A stretch of DNA of 64,000 bases from the NCBI GenBank assembly GCA_019217005.1, contig JAHBNG010000029.1, positions 1-64,000 on the forward strand, written 5' to 3'. Shown here piece after piece: positions 47,060 to 56,399 of this stretch (positions within the stretch are counted from its first letter, which is position 1; every line of letters starts with the position of its first letter). Below the pieces are notes generated by a model. That model worked only from the letters and a program-made list of their open reading frames with translations. It ran no database searches and had not been told where the DNA came from. This stretch comes from Chloroflexi bacterium TSY (GTDB lineage: Bacteria > Chloroflexota > Anaerolineae > Caldilineales > Caldilineaceae). The position numbers were made by a program, and so were the translations under genes.

Positions 47060-47392
47060 ATGTCAAAGAGACAGTTTATGTTGGCTTCTTATCAGGTAGA
47101 CCTTGATGACCAAGAGGCATTTCTCGCTGAACTGAATGCAACCGAAAAAGCATATCGGGACGAAGAGTTGATCACCGACAGACCTATTCTGAGGATGGCG
47201 AGCAAAAAGGACCCTGAGTTCATTCTGGAGATTATAGAATTTGTAGACTCACAAGCAGTCGCCGATGTCATGGACAATGCAAATGTGCAGGTGCATTGGG
47301 TCAAACTGGCGAGCATGTGGAAAAATGGTGATTTTGCGGCAAACAACATTCCTGAAGCACACGTCCCCTGGGCACTGATGGACGCGCTGTAA
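47060..47392 (+). CDS. Small protein resembling antibiotic-biosynthesis-monooxygenase (ABM) domains
   Basis: A 110-residue protein with an alternating beta/alpha pattern: FMLASYQVDLDDQEAFLAEL, a middle ILRMASKKDPEFILEIIEFV and QVHWVKLASM. The size and the E-x-I-E-F-V-D-S-x-x-A segment resemble ferredoxin-like dimeric barrel (ABM) proteins, but the assignment is weak. AGGACTTCCC precedes the ATG. It stands between the dipeptidase remnant and the beta-lactamase-like gene on the same strand. Confidence 0.6.
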   Translation: MSKRQFMLASYQVDLDDQEAFLAELNATEKAYRDEELITDRPILRMASKKDPEFILEIIEFVDSQAVADVMDNANVQVHWVKLASMWKNGDFAANNIPEAHVPWALMDAL

Positions 47393-47575
47393 TGAAGATC
47401 GTTCGTGTGCGTTGTTCGGGTTTAACGCTACATCTCACCTAGCTCCTAACAACGCTCCAGATCTGGAACAAAGGAAAGGACCTGTTTATGCACCAACTCT
47501 ACTATCAACTAAAAGGGCATCGGCGAAACGTTCGCTTAGTCCCTGCTCGCCCGAGAACTCTAAGGACTCTGACCA

Positions 47576-48892
47576 ATGACAACGGACATAGATAAGATAA
47601 GGCGCGGCATCGTGGCCATTGCAGCCAAACAGCTCTGCTCTGGCATCTTTGTTTCCGGTCGCAATGCCGATGAGGTCTTCGACAATACCGTTATGGTGGA
47701 GCGCATGATCGAGCGACCAGCCTTTGAGGTCGACGAAGATCGGCAGATGGTGACGACAACACTTGGAGGACATGTAGCCCGCTCCCGATATTATGGCGAC
47801 CAAGGCTGTTCTATCCTGCCACCGGATAGCGATGATGTGAACTTCACGCCCCAACCCATCAGGTCAACCTTGCCCGATCCACGCGCCCAGATGTGGCCGA
47901 TGGGGGATCTGCCGTCAGACGAACCCTATCCGACCGGTGTTGATCAAAACAAGCTCGCTGCCGCACTGGAGACTGCCTTCGCCAACCCAGCCGATCGGAC
48001 TGCCGCCTACCTTGTCCTGCACCAGGGCCAAATTATCGGCGAACGCTATGGTGCCGGTGCCGGGCCAGACACCCAGCTAGAGAGTTGGTCGATGGGCAAA
48101 AGCATCACCGCGGCACTGATTGGCATTCTGGTGAGCGAGGGGCATTTCACGCTGGACAGCCCAGCGCCTATCCCTGCTTGGCGCGATTCGACCAATCCCC
48201 GATCGGCCATCACAATCGCCCACCTCCTACGCATGAGCAGCGGTCTGCTCTTCAGCGGCAGCGATGAACCCGCCCATCCATTCCTATCGGACCATAACTA
48301 CCCCTATACCCATGCCGACGATATGTTTGCCTACGCCATTGAAAAGCCGCTGGAACATCCGCCTAATACCGTGGGCCGTTACCGCAACTGCGACCCGTTA
48401 ACGCTTGGCTACATTATACGCCGTACAGTTGAAGGCCGTGGGGAGGATTATCTTAGCTTCCCGCAGCGAGCACTTTTCGACCGGATTGGTATTCGTCGGC
48501 AAATGTTAGAGTGTGATCTTTACGGCAACTTCATTCTGACGGGCTTTGACTTCGGCACGGCTCGCAATTGGGCACGCTTTGGGTTGTTGCATCTCAATGA
48601 TGGCATGTGGCAGGGAGAACGCATCCTGCCAGAGGGGTGGGTCGACTTCGTCAGTAGCCCAGCACCAGCCTGGGAAAATGGGGAGTATGGTGGCCAATTC
48701 TGGGTCAACAGTCTTGGCGAAATGGGCTTACCGACAGATACTTTCTCCGCTATGGGCGTGGACGGGCAGAAGTGCCATATCATTCCTTCGCGCGACCTTG
48801 TCATCGTGCGTCTGGGTCATCGCGCCGGCGGCCCGACTTATGAACAGAACCATGCCCGCGCCAATCAGCTAGTTATAGAAGCGGTTAGCTAA
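47576..48892 (+). CDS. Serine beta-lactamase-like hydrolase (class C/DD-peptidase fold)
   Basis: A 438-residue protein of the beta-lactamase/transpeptidase-like family, usually esterases or D-aminopeptidases. The nucleophile motif is S172-x-x-K175 (WSMGKSITAAL), the second motif Y269-x-N271 (GRYRNCD), and the third region is LGHRAGG near residue 424. The first ~100 residues are extra relative to the minimal family and carry no obvious signal peptide; they may belong to a separate leading fragment because a start with a better ribosome site is not obvious. Substrate unknown. Confidence 0.82.
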   Translation: MTTDIDKIRRGIVAIAAKQLCSGIFVSGRNADEVFDNTVMVERMIERPAFEVDEDRQMVTTTLGGHVARSRYYGDQGCSILPPDSDDVNFTPQPIRSTLPDPRAQMWPMGDLPSDEPYPTGVDQNKLAAALETAFANPADRTAAYLVLHQGQIIGERYGAGAGPDTQLESWSMGKSITAALIGILVSEGHFTLDSPAPIPAWRDSTNPRSAITIAHLLRMSSGLLFSGSDEPAHPFLSDHNYPYTHADDMFAYAIEKPLEHPPNTVGRYRNCDPLTLGYIIRRTVEGRGEDYLSFPQRALFDRIGIRRQMLECDLYGNFILTGFDFGTARNWARFGLLHLNDGMWQGERILPEGWVDFVSSPAPAWENGEYGGQFWVNSLGEMGLPTDTFSAMGVDGQKCHIIPSRDLVIVRLGHRAGGPTYEQNHARANQLVIEAVS

Positions 48893-49003
48893 CCAGCCTC
48901 TGCCGCTAGATTTGTCAGGTTTAACAACATAGACAAGGAATGAGCATTGAGTCAATTGTCCCCGGCCCGAGCGTGACGATCTTCTCCAGAAAGAAGGTGT
49001 TTA

Positions 49004-51262
49004 ATGACAGCCCCACAACGTTATAACATTACCTGGACAACCCCCAGCGAGGATGCCAGCGGCTCTATACCCCTGGGCAATGGCGACATCGGCCTCAACG
49101 CCTGGGTTGAACCAAATGGCGATCTCCGTTTCTATATCAGCAAAACCGATAGCTGGGGCGACAATGGCCGTCTGCTCAAGGTGGGGCGCATACGCTTCAC
49201 CCTTGAGCCTGCACCTGCGTTGGCTTCTTTTGCCCAGACCTTGCACCTGGAGTCAGCGACGCTCGTTGTGCAATATGGCGCGGGGTCAGATGATGAGGTC
49301 ACCCTCCGCCTTTGGGTCGATGCCAACCAACCCATCATCCACCTGACGGTAGACAGCCCTCATCCCCGGACCGTCGCCGCCGCCATCGAGCTGTGGCGCA
49401 CAGAGGCCGCCACCCTGTCCGAGATCGAGATAAGCGACATTATGCTGGATCGCTCACAGCCAAACCATCAACATGCGCCCACGGTGGTCGAGCCAGACAC
49501 CCTGTTGACGCAACAGCCCAACCGAATTGGCTGGTATCACCACAACCGCAAATCGGTTGGGCCAGCATTAACGGCTGAACAGCAAGGATTATCCGCGTTC
49601 GAGCGGCCCGATCCGTTGCTCGACCGTATCTTTGGGGCCATCATTCAGGCCGAGAACGGTGATGGGATAACAAGCGAGCGGATAGACGACCAACACCTTC
49701 AGTCGCCAACAGCCCCCAGCCACCACTTCCAGATCCCCGTTTTGACCCAGCACCCGGCGACTCCTGAGCAATGGTTGGCCGAGATCGAGTCTATTCTGGC
49801 CGACAGCCAGCAGACGTCTTACGCTGAACAGCGCACCGCTCACGAACAGTGGTGGCAAGATTTCTGGGAGCGGAGTTGGATTCACGTCACCAGTCCGGCT
49901 GGCGATGATGACGCAACCTTCGTCAGCCAGGCTTATGCTCTCCAACGCTATCTGCAAGCCTGCGCGGGTCGGGGGGCCTATCCGATCAAGTTCAATGGCT
50001 CAATCTTCAACGTACCTTACCCCGGCAAACCGGGCGATGCCGATTATCGCCGCTGGGGTGGTGGCTACTGGTGGCAAAATACGCGCCTCCCGTACTTTAG
50101 CATGTGCGCGGCGGGTGACTTTGATCTACTACAGCCGCTCTTTCAGCTATACGCCAGCGATCTCTTTGACCTCTGGCGGTATCGCACCCAAACCTACTTT
50201 GGCTATGACGGCATCTTTTTCTCCGAGTGCGTCTATTTTTGGGGCGATGTCTTTACCGAAACCTACGGCTGGACGCCCTTTGCCGAGCGAGATGATCCGC
50301 TGCAAGAGAGCGGTTATCACAAATGGGAGTGGGTTGGTGGGCTGGAGCTAATCTGGCTGATGCTGGATTATATTGAACACACCGACGATCAAGCCTTTTT
50401 ACAGGAGACGCTCTTGCCCTATGCCGAACAGATTCTGATCTTTTTCGATCATTTCTACCCCACCGACGAAGAGGGCAAGCTCGTCATGCACCCATCTCAA
50501 GCCCTGGAAACCTGGTGGGAATGCACGAATCCCATGTCGGAGGTGGCTGGGCTACAAGCTGTCATTGCTCGCTTATTGACCCTGCCAGAAGCCTCCCTGA
50601 AGCCCGAGCAACGAAACGCCTTATCTTCTCTCCAACAGAAAGCACCCGAGCTGCCCATCCATGAGGTGGATGGAACACCGATGTTGGCCCCTGCTGACGC
50701 CTTTGATGACCTGCGTAACGTCGAACATCCCGAACTTTACGCTGTCTTTCCCTTCCGCTTGATCGCCTTTAATCGACCTGATCTCCACTTGGGGCTGGCC
50801 GCCTTGGAGCACCGTAGCCCGCAAGGTCACTATGGTTGGCGACAGGATGACCTTTTCATGACCTATCTCGGGTTGGCCGAAGAGGCGCGTACGGCCCTGG
50901 TTCATCGCGCCCGCTTACAGAATCATGATGCGCTGGCTGCATCCAACCCCGAACGGGCGATGCCTAACCATTCCCGCTTCCCGGCTTTCTGGGGACCAAA
51001 CTACGACTGGTTTCCCGACCAATGCCACAGTGGCGTCTTCGCCACAACCCTCCAGACCATGCTGCTGCAATGTGACGGTCAGCAAATCTACCTTTTCCCC
51101 GCCTGGCCTGCGGACTGGGATGTTGAGTTTAAGCTCCATGCGCCCTATAATACGGTCGTTGAAGGTCGCTATGTCAATGGTAAATTGCAACATCTAGTGA
51201 TAACTCCGCCAGAGCGAGCGGAGGATGTGACGATTGTCCCGAAAGCAGGTTACCTTCAATGA
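49004..51262 (+). CDS. Glycoside hydrolase-like protein (GH95/DUF5703-like, six-hairpin fold)
   Basis: A 752-residue protein. The N-terminus YNITWTTPSEDASGSIPLGN, with GDIGLNAWVEPNGDLRFYIS, is the beta-rich domain that begins GH95 and DUF5703 proteins. The middle has GRGAYPIKFNGSIFNVPYPG and WGGGYWWQNTRLPYFSM, and a catalytic (alpha/alpha)6 barrel follows, with ALETWWECTNPMSEVAGLQA. GH95 enzymes are alpha-L-fucosidases or galactosidases; this protein differs enough that no substrate is claimed. No signal peptide is seen at this start. AAGGTG precedes the ATG. The gene is intact and stands alone. Confidence 0.8.
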   Translation: MTAPQRYNITWTTPSEDASGSIPLGNGDIGLNAWVEPNGDLRFYISKTDSWGDNGRLLKVGRIRFTLEPAPALASFAQTLHLESATLVVQYGAGSDDEVTLRLWVDANQPIIHLTVDSPHPRTVAAAIELWRTEAATLSEIEISDIMLDRSQPNHQHAPTVVEPDTLLTQQPNRIGWYHHNRKSVGPALTAEQQGLSAFERPDPLLDRIFGAIIQAENGDGITSERIDDQHLQSPTAPSHHFQIPVLTQHPATPEQWLAEIESILADSQQTSYAEQRTAHEQWWQDFWERSWIHVTSPAGDDDATFVSQAYALQRYLQACAGRGAYPIKFNGSIFNVPYPGKPGDADYRRWGGGYWWQNTRLPYFSMCAAGDFDLLQPLFQLYASDLFDLWRYRTQTYFGYDGIFFSECVYFWGDVFTETYGWTPFAERDDPLQESGYHKWEWVGGLELIWLMLDYIEHTDDQAFLQETLLPYAEQILIFFDHFYPTDEEGKLVMHPSQALETWWECTNPMSEVAGLQAVIARLLTLPEASLKPEQRNALSSLQQKAPELPIHEVDGTPMLAPADAFDDLRNVEHPELYAVFPFRLIAFNRPDLHLGLAALEHRSPQGHYGWRQDDLFMTYLGLAEEARTALVHRARLQNHDALAASNPERAMPNHSRFPAFWGPNYDWFPDQCHSGVFATTLQTMLLQCDGQQIYLFPAWPADWDVEFKLHAPYNTVVEGRYVNGKLQHLVITPPERAEDVTIVPKAGYLQ

Positions 51263-51289
51263 AGTAAAGGAAGGAGTTCAAACAGTAGA

Positions 51290-51499
51290 TTGGGAAGTTC
51301 GTCGCTTGGGGCGGACAGAGATGAAGCGAAAGCGCTTGTATTGGGTCGCGGACATCTTGGGGAGCTGCAACGGACGTCAGATGAAGAAGCAACGGCGACA
51401 ATACGGGCCGTTGCCGTCATGGCAGAAACTGAAGCTCAGAGTGAACCCGAAAATGTCGTACGCACTTGTTTTCTGGGAGAGGTTGACATGCCAAAGTGA
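51290..51499 (+). CDS. Putative antitoxin-like small protein
   Basis: A 69-residue acidic frame that begins with TTG at 51290 after AAGGAAGGAG and ends in VVRTCFLGEVDMPK. It overlaps the following PIN-like gene by 4 bp (GTGA), the usual toxin-antitoxin coupling. It has no recognisable DNA-binding motif, and a competing frame covers the same DNA, so the call is weak. Confidence 0.3.
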   Translation: MGSSSLGADRDEAKALVLGRGHLGELQRTSDEEATATIRAVAVMAETEAQSEPENVVRTCFLGEVDMPK

Positions 51500-51968
51500 C
51501 TATGCTATTGTGCTTTCCATTACTCTTCACCCGAGAACAAATTGCTGTGCTTCGATACTGCTTAACTTTGTTTCGTTTTCCTGCACTGGATGATGAAACA
51601 AAAAAGGGTGCCTATCAGAAGTTGATCAACTGTGGTCTCTCTCCCAGATTTGTTTTCGATAAAGAAATCGTTGAGTCCTATCCTGTCATCTGCCGGAATT
51701 TCTAAACACCCAAAAAGCTCAAGTCGAAGCGATTGCTGACTATTTAAGAGGACACCCAAAATCCATAAAAGATCAACCACGTGTTGAACGTCTATTAGCA
51801 GCAGTGTTGGATAGTCCACATTCAGCCTTAGGTCAATCTTCATGTTGGCCATTAGGCGACATAACGATTGCCCTGCAAGTGCCATCAGAGGCCCAAATTT
51901 GGTCACTGGATGAGGATTTTCGCGTATTCGCGAAGATACTGGGCATAAAGCTTTATTCCTCAGAATGA
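51496..51968 (+). pseudogene. PIN-domain-like protein, frameshifted
   Basis: The first frame runs TREQIAVLRYCLTLFRFPAL to FVFDKEIVESYPVICR and stops at 51705. The next frame continues EFLNTQKAQVEAIADYLRG, then WPLGDITIALQVP and IWSLDEDFRVFAKILGIK, ending at 51968. The second half matches the C-terminal part of PIN nucleases (D-x-x-I-A ... S-L-D-x-D-F). One base near 51697 separates the frames. It is probably a VapC-like toxin inactivated by an indel. Confidence 0.5.
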
Positions 51969-52145
51969 TTTAGCTCACTTTACGAGAAGTTATCGTGAGA
52001 AGTGTGATTTTGAAAAGTGCCTGCATGCTGAGCACTGAATACCCGTGACTTTATGTGATTATTGAAAGACGTCCGCCGAAGATGAACAACCAGACTTTCG
52101 CGCGGTGTAAGGCCATGGAAAAAATGAGAGAGAAGGAGGACACGA

Positions 52146-52931
52146 ATGAAAGCAGGATCGATTGATCTTTCTGGAAAGATCGCCTTGGTCACGGGCGGCG
52201 TACGCGGCATTGGGGCCACCATTTCGTTGGTACTGGCTCAGGCTGGCGCGGATGTGGTGATCAACTACAACACAAGTGAGGACGAGGCCAAAAAAATTTG
52301 TGATAAGATCGAGGCAATGGGCCGGCAGGCTATGACCGTTCAGGCGGATGTCGGAGACACGGCTCAGTGTACGGCTCTGGTCCGTCAAGCGGAGGAAGCC
52401 GTCGGTCCGGTGGATATTCTGGTGAGCAACGCCGGGATCGGTCAACCTCACAAAATCGTCGATACGCCAGATGAGGAATGGGAGCAGGTGATGAATGTCA
52501 ATGCCCGAGCCACATTTGCGTTGGCGCGTGAGCTCTTGCCAGGCATGATCGAGCGAAAGTTTGGACGTTTTGTGACGATTTCCTCGAACATCGCTGTCTA
52601 CGGACGTGGTGGGGGGTCTTTTGCCACCTATGGTGCATCAAAGGCGGCCTTAATCGCCCTGACCAAGGGAATTGCCCACGAAGGTGCCCCCTACGTCACA
52701 GCGAACGCGATCTTGCCCGGCCCGACAAACCGAGAGTTAGCTGACGAGAGAAGTGAACCGATCCAGATTCAGGAAGACCAGCCCAAGAGCTGGCTTGGTA
52801 TCCCCACACTGATCAGCCGCACAGGGACAGGTGAAGATATTGCCCACGCCGTTGCTTTTTTCGCTTCGGATGCCGCCGAATATGTCACCGGGCAAACACT
52901 CCATGTCAGCGGCGGCTTGTTCATGCCTTAA
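52146..52931 (+). CDS. Short-chain dehydrogenase/reductase (FabG-like)
   Basis: A 261-residue classical SDR. The cofactor loop is TGGVRGIG (residues 16-23), the NAG motif is VSNAGIG, and the catalytic residues are S146 (TISSN) and Y162-x-x-x-K166 (TYGASKAAL). The C-terminus TGQTLHVSGGLFMP is typical. AAGGAGG is placed just before the ATG. The N-terminal LGKIALVTGG-like DLSGKIALVTGG suggests a FabG-type NADPH reductase, but the substrate is unknown. The gene is intact and stands alone. Confidence 0.9.
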   Translation: MKAGSIDLSGKIALVTGGVRGIGATISLVLAQAGADVVINYNTSEDEAKKICDKIEAMGRQAMTVQADVGDTAQCTALVRQAEEAVGPVDILVSNAGIGQPHKIVDTPDEEWEQVMNVNARATFALARELLPGMIERKFGRFVTISSNIAVYGRGGGSFATYGASKAALIALTKGIAHEGAPYVTANAILPGPTNRELADERSEPIQIQEDQPKSWLGIPTLISRTGTGEDIAHAVAFFASDAAEYVTGQTLHVSGGLFMP

Positions 52932-53049
52932 GGAGAATCTACAGAAATAAATACGCAATAGTAGAATCAGTAGATCGCAACGAGGAGAAGGCGTTCTCTA
53001 TTACACGCAGTAGGCCAAAAAAGGGGTAAAATAGCCCTAGGAGGCCAAA

Positions 53050-54535
53050 ATGAACCAAGAATTTAGCGCCGCAGTAACAGGATTCTGTGCCCATGTGAGA
53101 ATGCTTTCTCCGCAAAGCGAAACTGTAAAACATTACGAAAGTGACCTAAATCAATTTGGCCAGGTGATAGAAAAAAGGCCAAGAGAGATAGGTCGCCAAG
53201 AGATAACGACGTTTGTAACGGCGCAACTCGAAGCGGGGGATGAGCAGTGCGACGGTCAATCGCAGAGTGGCAACGTTGAGCCGATTTTTCGACTACTTGG
53301 CGGATGAGGCAGAAGACGAAAGCTGGTCAAACCCGGTGGTGTGGCGTCTACACCGACTGGATACAGGTTGCCATCTTCCCAGAGATATAGCGGAACGCAT
53401 CGTCCGCCAGTTATGGGGGAGCGTGAGTCAAGGTCAGATAAGAGACCAAGTGATGTTGGCCTTGATGCTCGACGTTGGCCTGCGGGGTGGGCGAAGTGTC
53501 GAAACTAGAGATGGGCGATATTGAAGCTGCCATAAATCCGGACGAACTGTGGTCACTGCGCGTACGCGGCAAAGGGAACAAAGAGCGTCGAGTCTGGTTG
53601 ACGCCAGAAACCACAGCGCTGTTGGTGAGCTATATGGATGAGCGTCCTGATGCAGTCGATAGCCATCTGTTTCTGACTCGTCGTCACAAAGGCATCAGTG
53701 TCCGCGGAATCCAGGAGCGCCTCGATTATTACCGTCAGCAAGCCGGACTCTCCGAGAACGAGGTCTCCTGTCATCGCCTGCGCCATACCTTCGCCAGACG
53801 AATGGCAGAGTCGCGTATGCCACTGCCTAGTCTCTCTCATTGGTTGGGTCACAGTCAATTGAAAACGACCCAGATTTACATCGATGGTGCCAATCCTGAT
53901 ATGCGAGCCGACTATGAAGCTGCTATGGAGCAGTTGTCTCGCCAAGCCGCATGCTCGGATATTGAAGGAACGACATCTGCAATAGAGACAGAGAATACTG
54001 TGCCTTCTGAACATCGCACAGTGGAGCCAGCTGTTGGCATCTGTTTGTCCGCTGATGAGATCCGTCAACGTCTCACCTCATTGCCGCTCTGGCTTCATCA
54101 ACCCATCATCTCATTACTTCTCCATCAGCAATTACGCTGGAAAGCCCTCTATCGGCGGGAACGAGCCCTTCAGTGGCTTGGCGAACTCCAACGCGGTTGG
54201 CAATGGATGCTCGACCAGCGCATGCTCTCCAGCTTATCCGAACTAAGACGGCGCGATCTCCAAGACTACATCACCCACCTATGTGACTTAGAGTATTCCG
54301 TCCATACCATCAATCATTTTATTTGTACCCTCAAGTGTTTTCTGCATTTTGCTGAAGAATGTGGCCAGTCGATCGCTCCGGCTTTATATCGCATTCAACG
54401 TCTCAAACGACCCACTACCTTACCTCGTCCGTTGCGCCAGCATGAATTTGCTCAACTTGAACAGTTCGTCTTAAACTCAACGGCTCAGAGCCTTTCTCCT
54501 TCCGACCTCCTTGACCGTGCTTGGTTTCTTATTCT
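53050..54535 (+). pseudogene. Tyrosine recombinase with a duplicated second N-terminal domain, frameshifted and cut by a miniature element
   Basis: Frames at 53050, 53240 and 53475 join into one recombinase. An N-terminal SAM-like DNA-binding part is VNRRVATLSRFFDYLADEA. The catalytic domain has GVGEVSKLEMGDIE, GKGNKERRVWLTP, HRLRHTFARRMAE, HWLGHSQLKTTQIYIDG, supplying R, K, H-x-x-R, H/W and the tyrosine. After ~60 residues a second core-binding domain follows (LSELRRRDLQDYITHLCDL, VHTINHFICTLKCFLHFAEE). A second catalytic domain is just starting (LDRAWFLIL) when miniature element A interrupts at 54536. Two indels near 53265 and 53490 also break it. Confidence 0.8.
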
Positions 54536-54750
54536 CAGTAGATCCAAATTTGGCGTTTTTGGCTATTTTCAGTCGAGATTGCAGGGATTTTGGAGTCATT
54601 TATTCAGATTTCGGTTACAGAAAACAACCTATTTCATATCTGAAAATCGCCCAAATCTAACGCAAAAACTAGATATCGACCGGCAAATTTGTATTTATGT
54701 CAACTGTTTAGCCAGAATTCTCTCTCAAAACCTGAAATTTGGATCTACTG
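54536..54750. mobile_element. Miniature element A, copy 2 (215 bp)
   Basis: Ends CAGTAGATCCAAATTT and its complement, 215 bp, identical by eye to 6537-6751 but in reverse orientation. Flanks are ATTCT and AGTCT, one mismatch in five, so the target duplication is either mutated or lost. It truncates the recombinase gene and supplies a ~70-codon in-frame tail from its own DNA. Confidence 0.88.
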
Positions 54751-54966
54751 AGTCTACTGTAGGAACCCTGAATTAACCACAAAAACACAAAAATTTCAAA
54801 AATCTTCAGAGTGAAATTTTGTGGTTTCTGGGTTTTGATGGCGATTTTGATCTTTTTGCAGCGAACTCATAAAGATTCAAGTGCCGCACCGAACGAAGTA
54901 GCCCTATCTGAGCAGCAGAAACTCTCTGATTGCTTCTGACTTCTCTGAATGCGAAGGAACCATTTC

Positions 54967-56223
54967 ATGCCGATCTCCTCTCCTATTGAAGCCAATGGTC
55001 GAACCTATGCCGCACCGCGGACCTGCGCCGCGGTTATCTGCCTTGATGGATGCGAACCTGCCTATCTAGATGTTGCGATTGCCGACGGACTCATGCCAAA
55101 CGTCGCCAGAATGCGCTCCAACGGCACTGACCGGATTGCGCATTCGGTGATCCCTTCCTTTACCAATCCGAACAACATGTCGATTGCCACCGGCCGCCCG
55201 CCGGTCGTACATGGAATCTGCGGCAACTACCTCTATGAACCGGAAACCGGCCAAGAGGTGATGATGAATGACGTCAGATTTCTGCGCGCACCGACAATCT
55301 TTTCCAAATATTATGCAGCCGGCGCACGCGTGGCCGTCATCACCGCCAAAGATAAGCTGCGTGCCCTTCTGGGCGCTGGCCTGTTATTTGATGCAGATCG
55401 GGCGATCTGCTTTTCATCCGAACGCGCAGATATCGCGCGCAAAGCGGCCAACGGGATTGATGACGCCAGCGCCTGGCTCGGCCGGCCGGTGCCTGAGGTC
55501 TATTCGGGCGATCTGTCAGAATTTGTTTTGGCGGCTGGTGTAAAGCTGCTTCAGGAGTGGGTACCGGATGTGATGTACCTCTCAACCACCGATTACATCC
55601 AACATAAATTTGCCCCCGAAGAGCAGGGCGCCAAGGATTTCTATGCCATGATCGATGGTTATGTCGGTCAGTTGGACACGATGGGCGCCGCAATTGTTCT
55701 GACCGCAGATCACGGGATGAAACCAAAGCATGACGCCAACGGCAATCCAGCAGTGGTCTACATTCAAGACCTGCTTGATGAGTGGCTTGGCGCGACCAAC
55801 GCTCGCGTGATCCTACCGATCACCGATCCGTATGTGGTCCATCACGGCGCACTCGGCTCCTTTGCCACTGCCTATCTTCCCCCGGATACCACTGATGCCG
55901 ATGTTGCCAGCATCATGGCGCGTCTTGTTGCCATTGACGGCATCATGGTTGTGCTCGACCGCGATGAAGCGGTGCGCCGCTTTGAACTACCTGCCGACCG
56001 CATTGGTGATATTGTCATTATCTCAGATGAAAATATCACCATTGGCACCTCCGAAGAGCGGCATGATCTAGCCGCACTGAAAGAACCACTACGCAGCCAC
56101 GGTGGCCTGACTGAGCAAGAAGTACCGTTCATTGTTAACCGAAAGCTCGATCTGCCCTCCGGGCCAGAACTAAGGAATTTTGACGCGTTTTATTATGCTG
56201 CGCAAGCCGCTGCAGAGCAGTGA
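54967..56223 (+). CDS. phnA: Phosphonoacetate hydrolase
   Basis: A 418-residue alkaline-phosphatase-superfamily enzyme that cleaves the C-P bond of phosphonoacetate to acetate and phosphate with two zinc ions. Visible residues are D27 in ICLDGCEPAY, the nucleophile T66 in IPSFTNPNNMSIATG, STTDYIQHKF (Asp and His ligands), LTADHGMKPKH and the final His in LRSHGGLTEQEVPF. These segments match known PhnA proteins closely. GAAGGAAC lies before the ATG at 54967, preferred over 54949. The next gene encodes the enzyme that makes its substrate, so they form a phosphonate pathway. Confidence 0.9.
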   Translation: MPISSPIEANGRTYAAPRTCAAVICLDGCEPAYLDVAIADGLMPNVARMRSNGTDRIAHSVIPSFTNPNNMSIATGRPPVVHGICGNYLYEPETGQEVMMNDVRFLRAPTIFSKYYAAGARVAVITAKDKLRALLGAGLLFDADRAICFSSERADIARKAANGIDDASAWLGRPVPEVYSGDLSEFVLAAGVKLLQEWVPDVMYLSTTDYIQHKFAPEEQGAKDFYAMIDGYVGQLDTMGAAIVLTADHGMKPKHDANGNPAVVYIQDLLDEWLGATNARVILPITDPYVVHHGALGSFATAYLPPDTTDADVASIMARLVAIDGIMVVLDRDEAVRRFELPADRIGDIVIISDENITIGTSEERHDLAALKEPLRSHGGLTEQEVPFIVNRKLDLPSGPELRNFDAFYYAAQAAAEQ

Positions 56224-56285
56224 TCAGTAGGTCAGTGATCAGTAATCGGTAGGTGCTTTCATTCGCAATTCACCACTGACAATTC

Positions 56286-56375
56286 GGGGTGGTTCACAAA
56301 TAGGTTGACACGTTTCAAAATACTGCAGCACCTACGATTTGTCAACCTAACTCTGCGGTCATCATGAACCACTCC
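56286..56375. mobile_element. Miniature element D (90 bp), between phnA and phnY
   Basis: A 90 bp element starting GGGGTGGTTCA and ending TGAACCACTCC, with inner blocks TAGGTTGACA / TGTCAACCTAA-like pairing. Flanked by the exact 8 bp duplication GACAATTC (56278-56285 and 56376-56383). Its terminal 11 bp are those of element B but the interior is different, so it probably used the same transposase. Confidence 0.85.
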
Positions 56376-56399
56376 GACAATTCAACTAGGAACGTTCAT

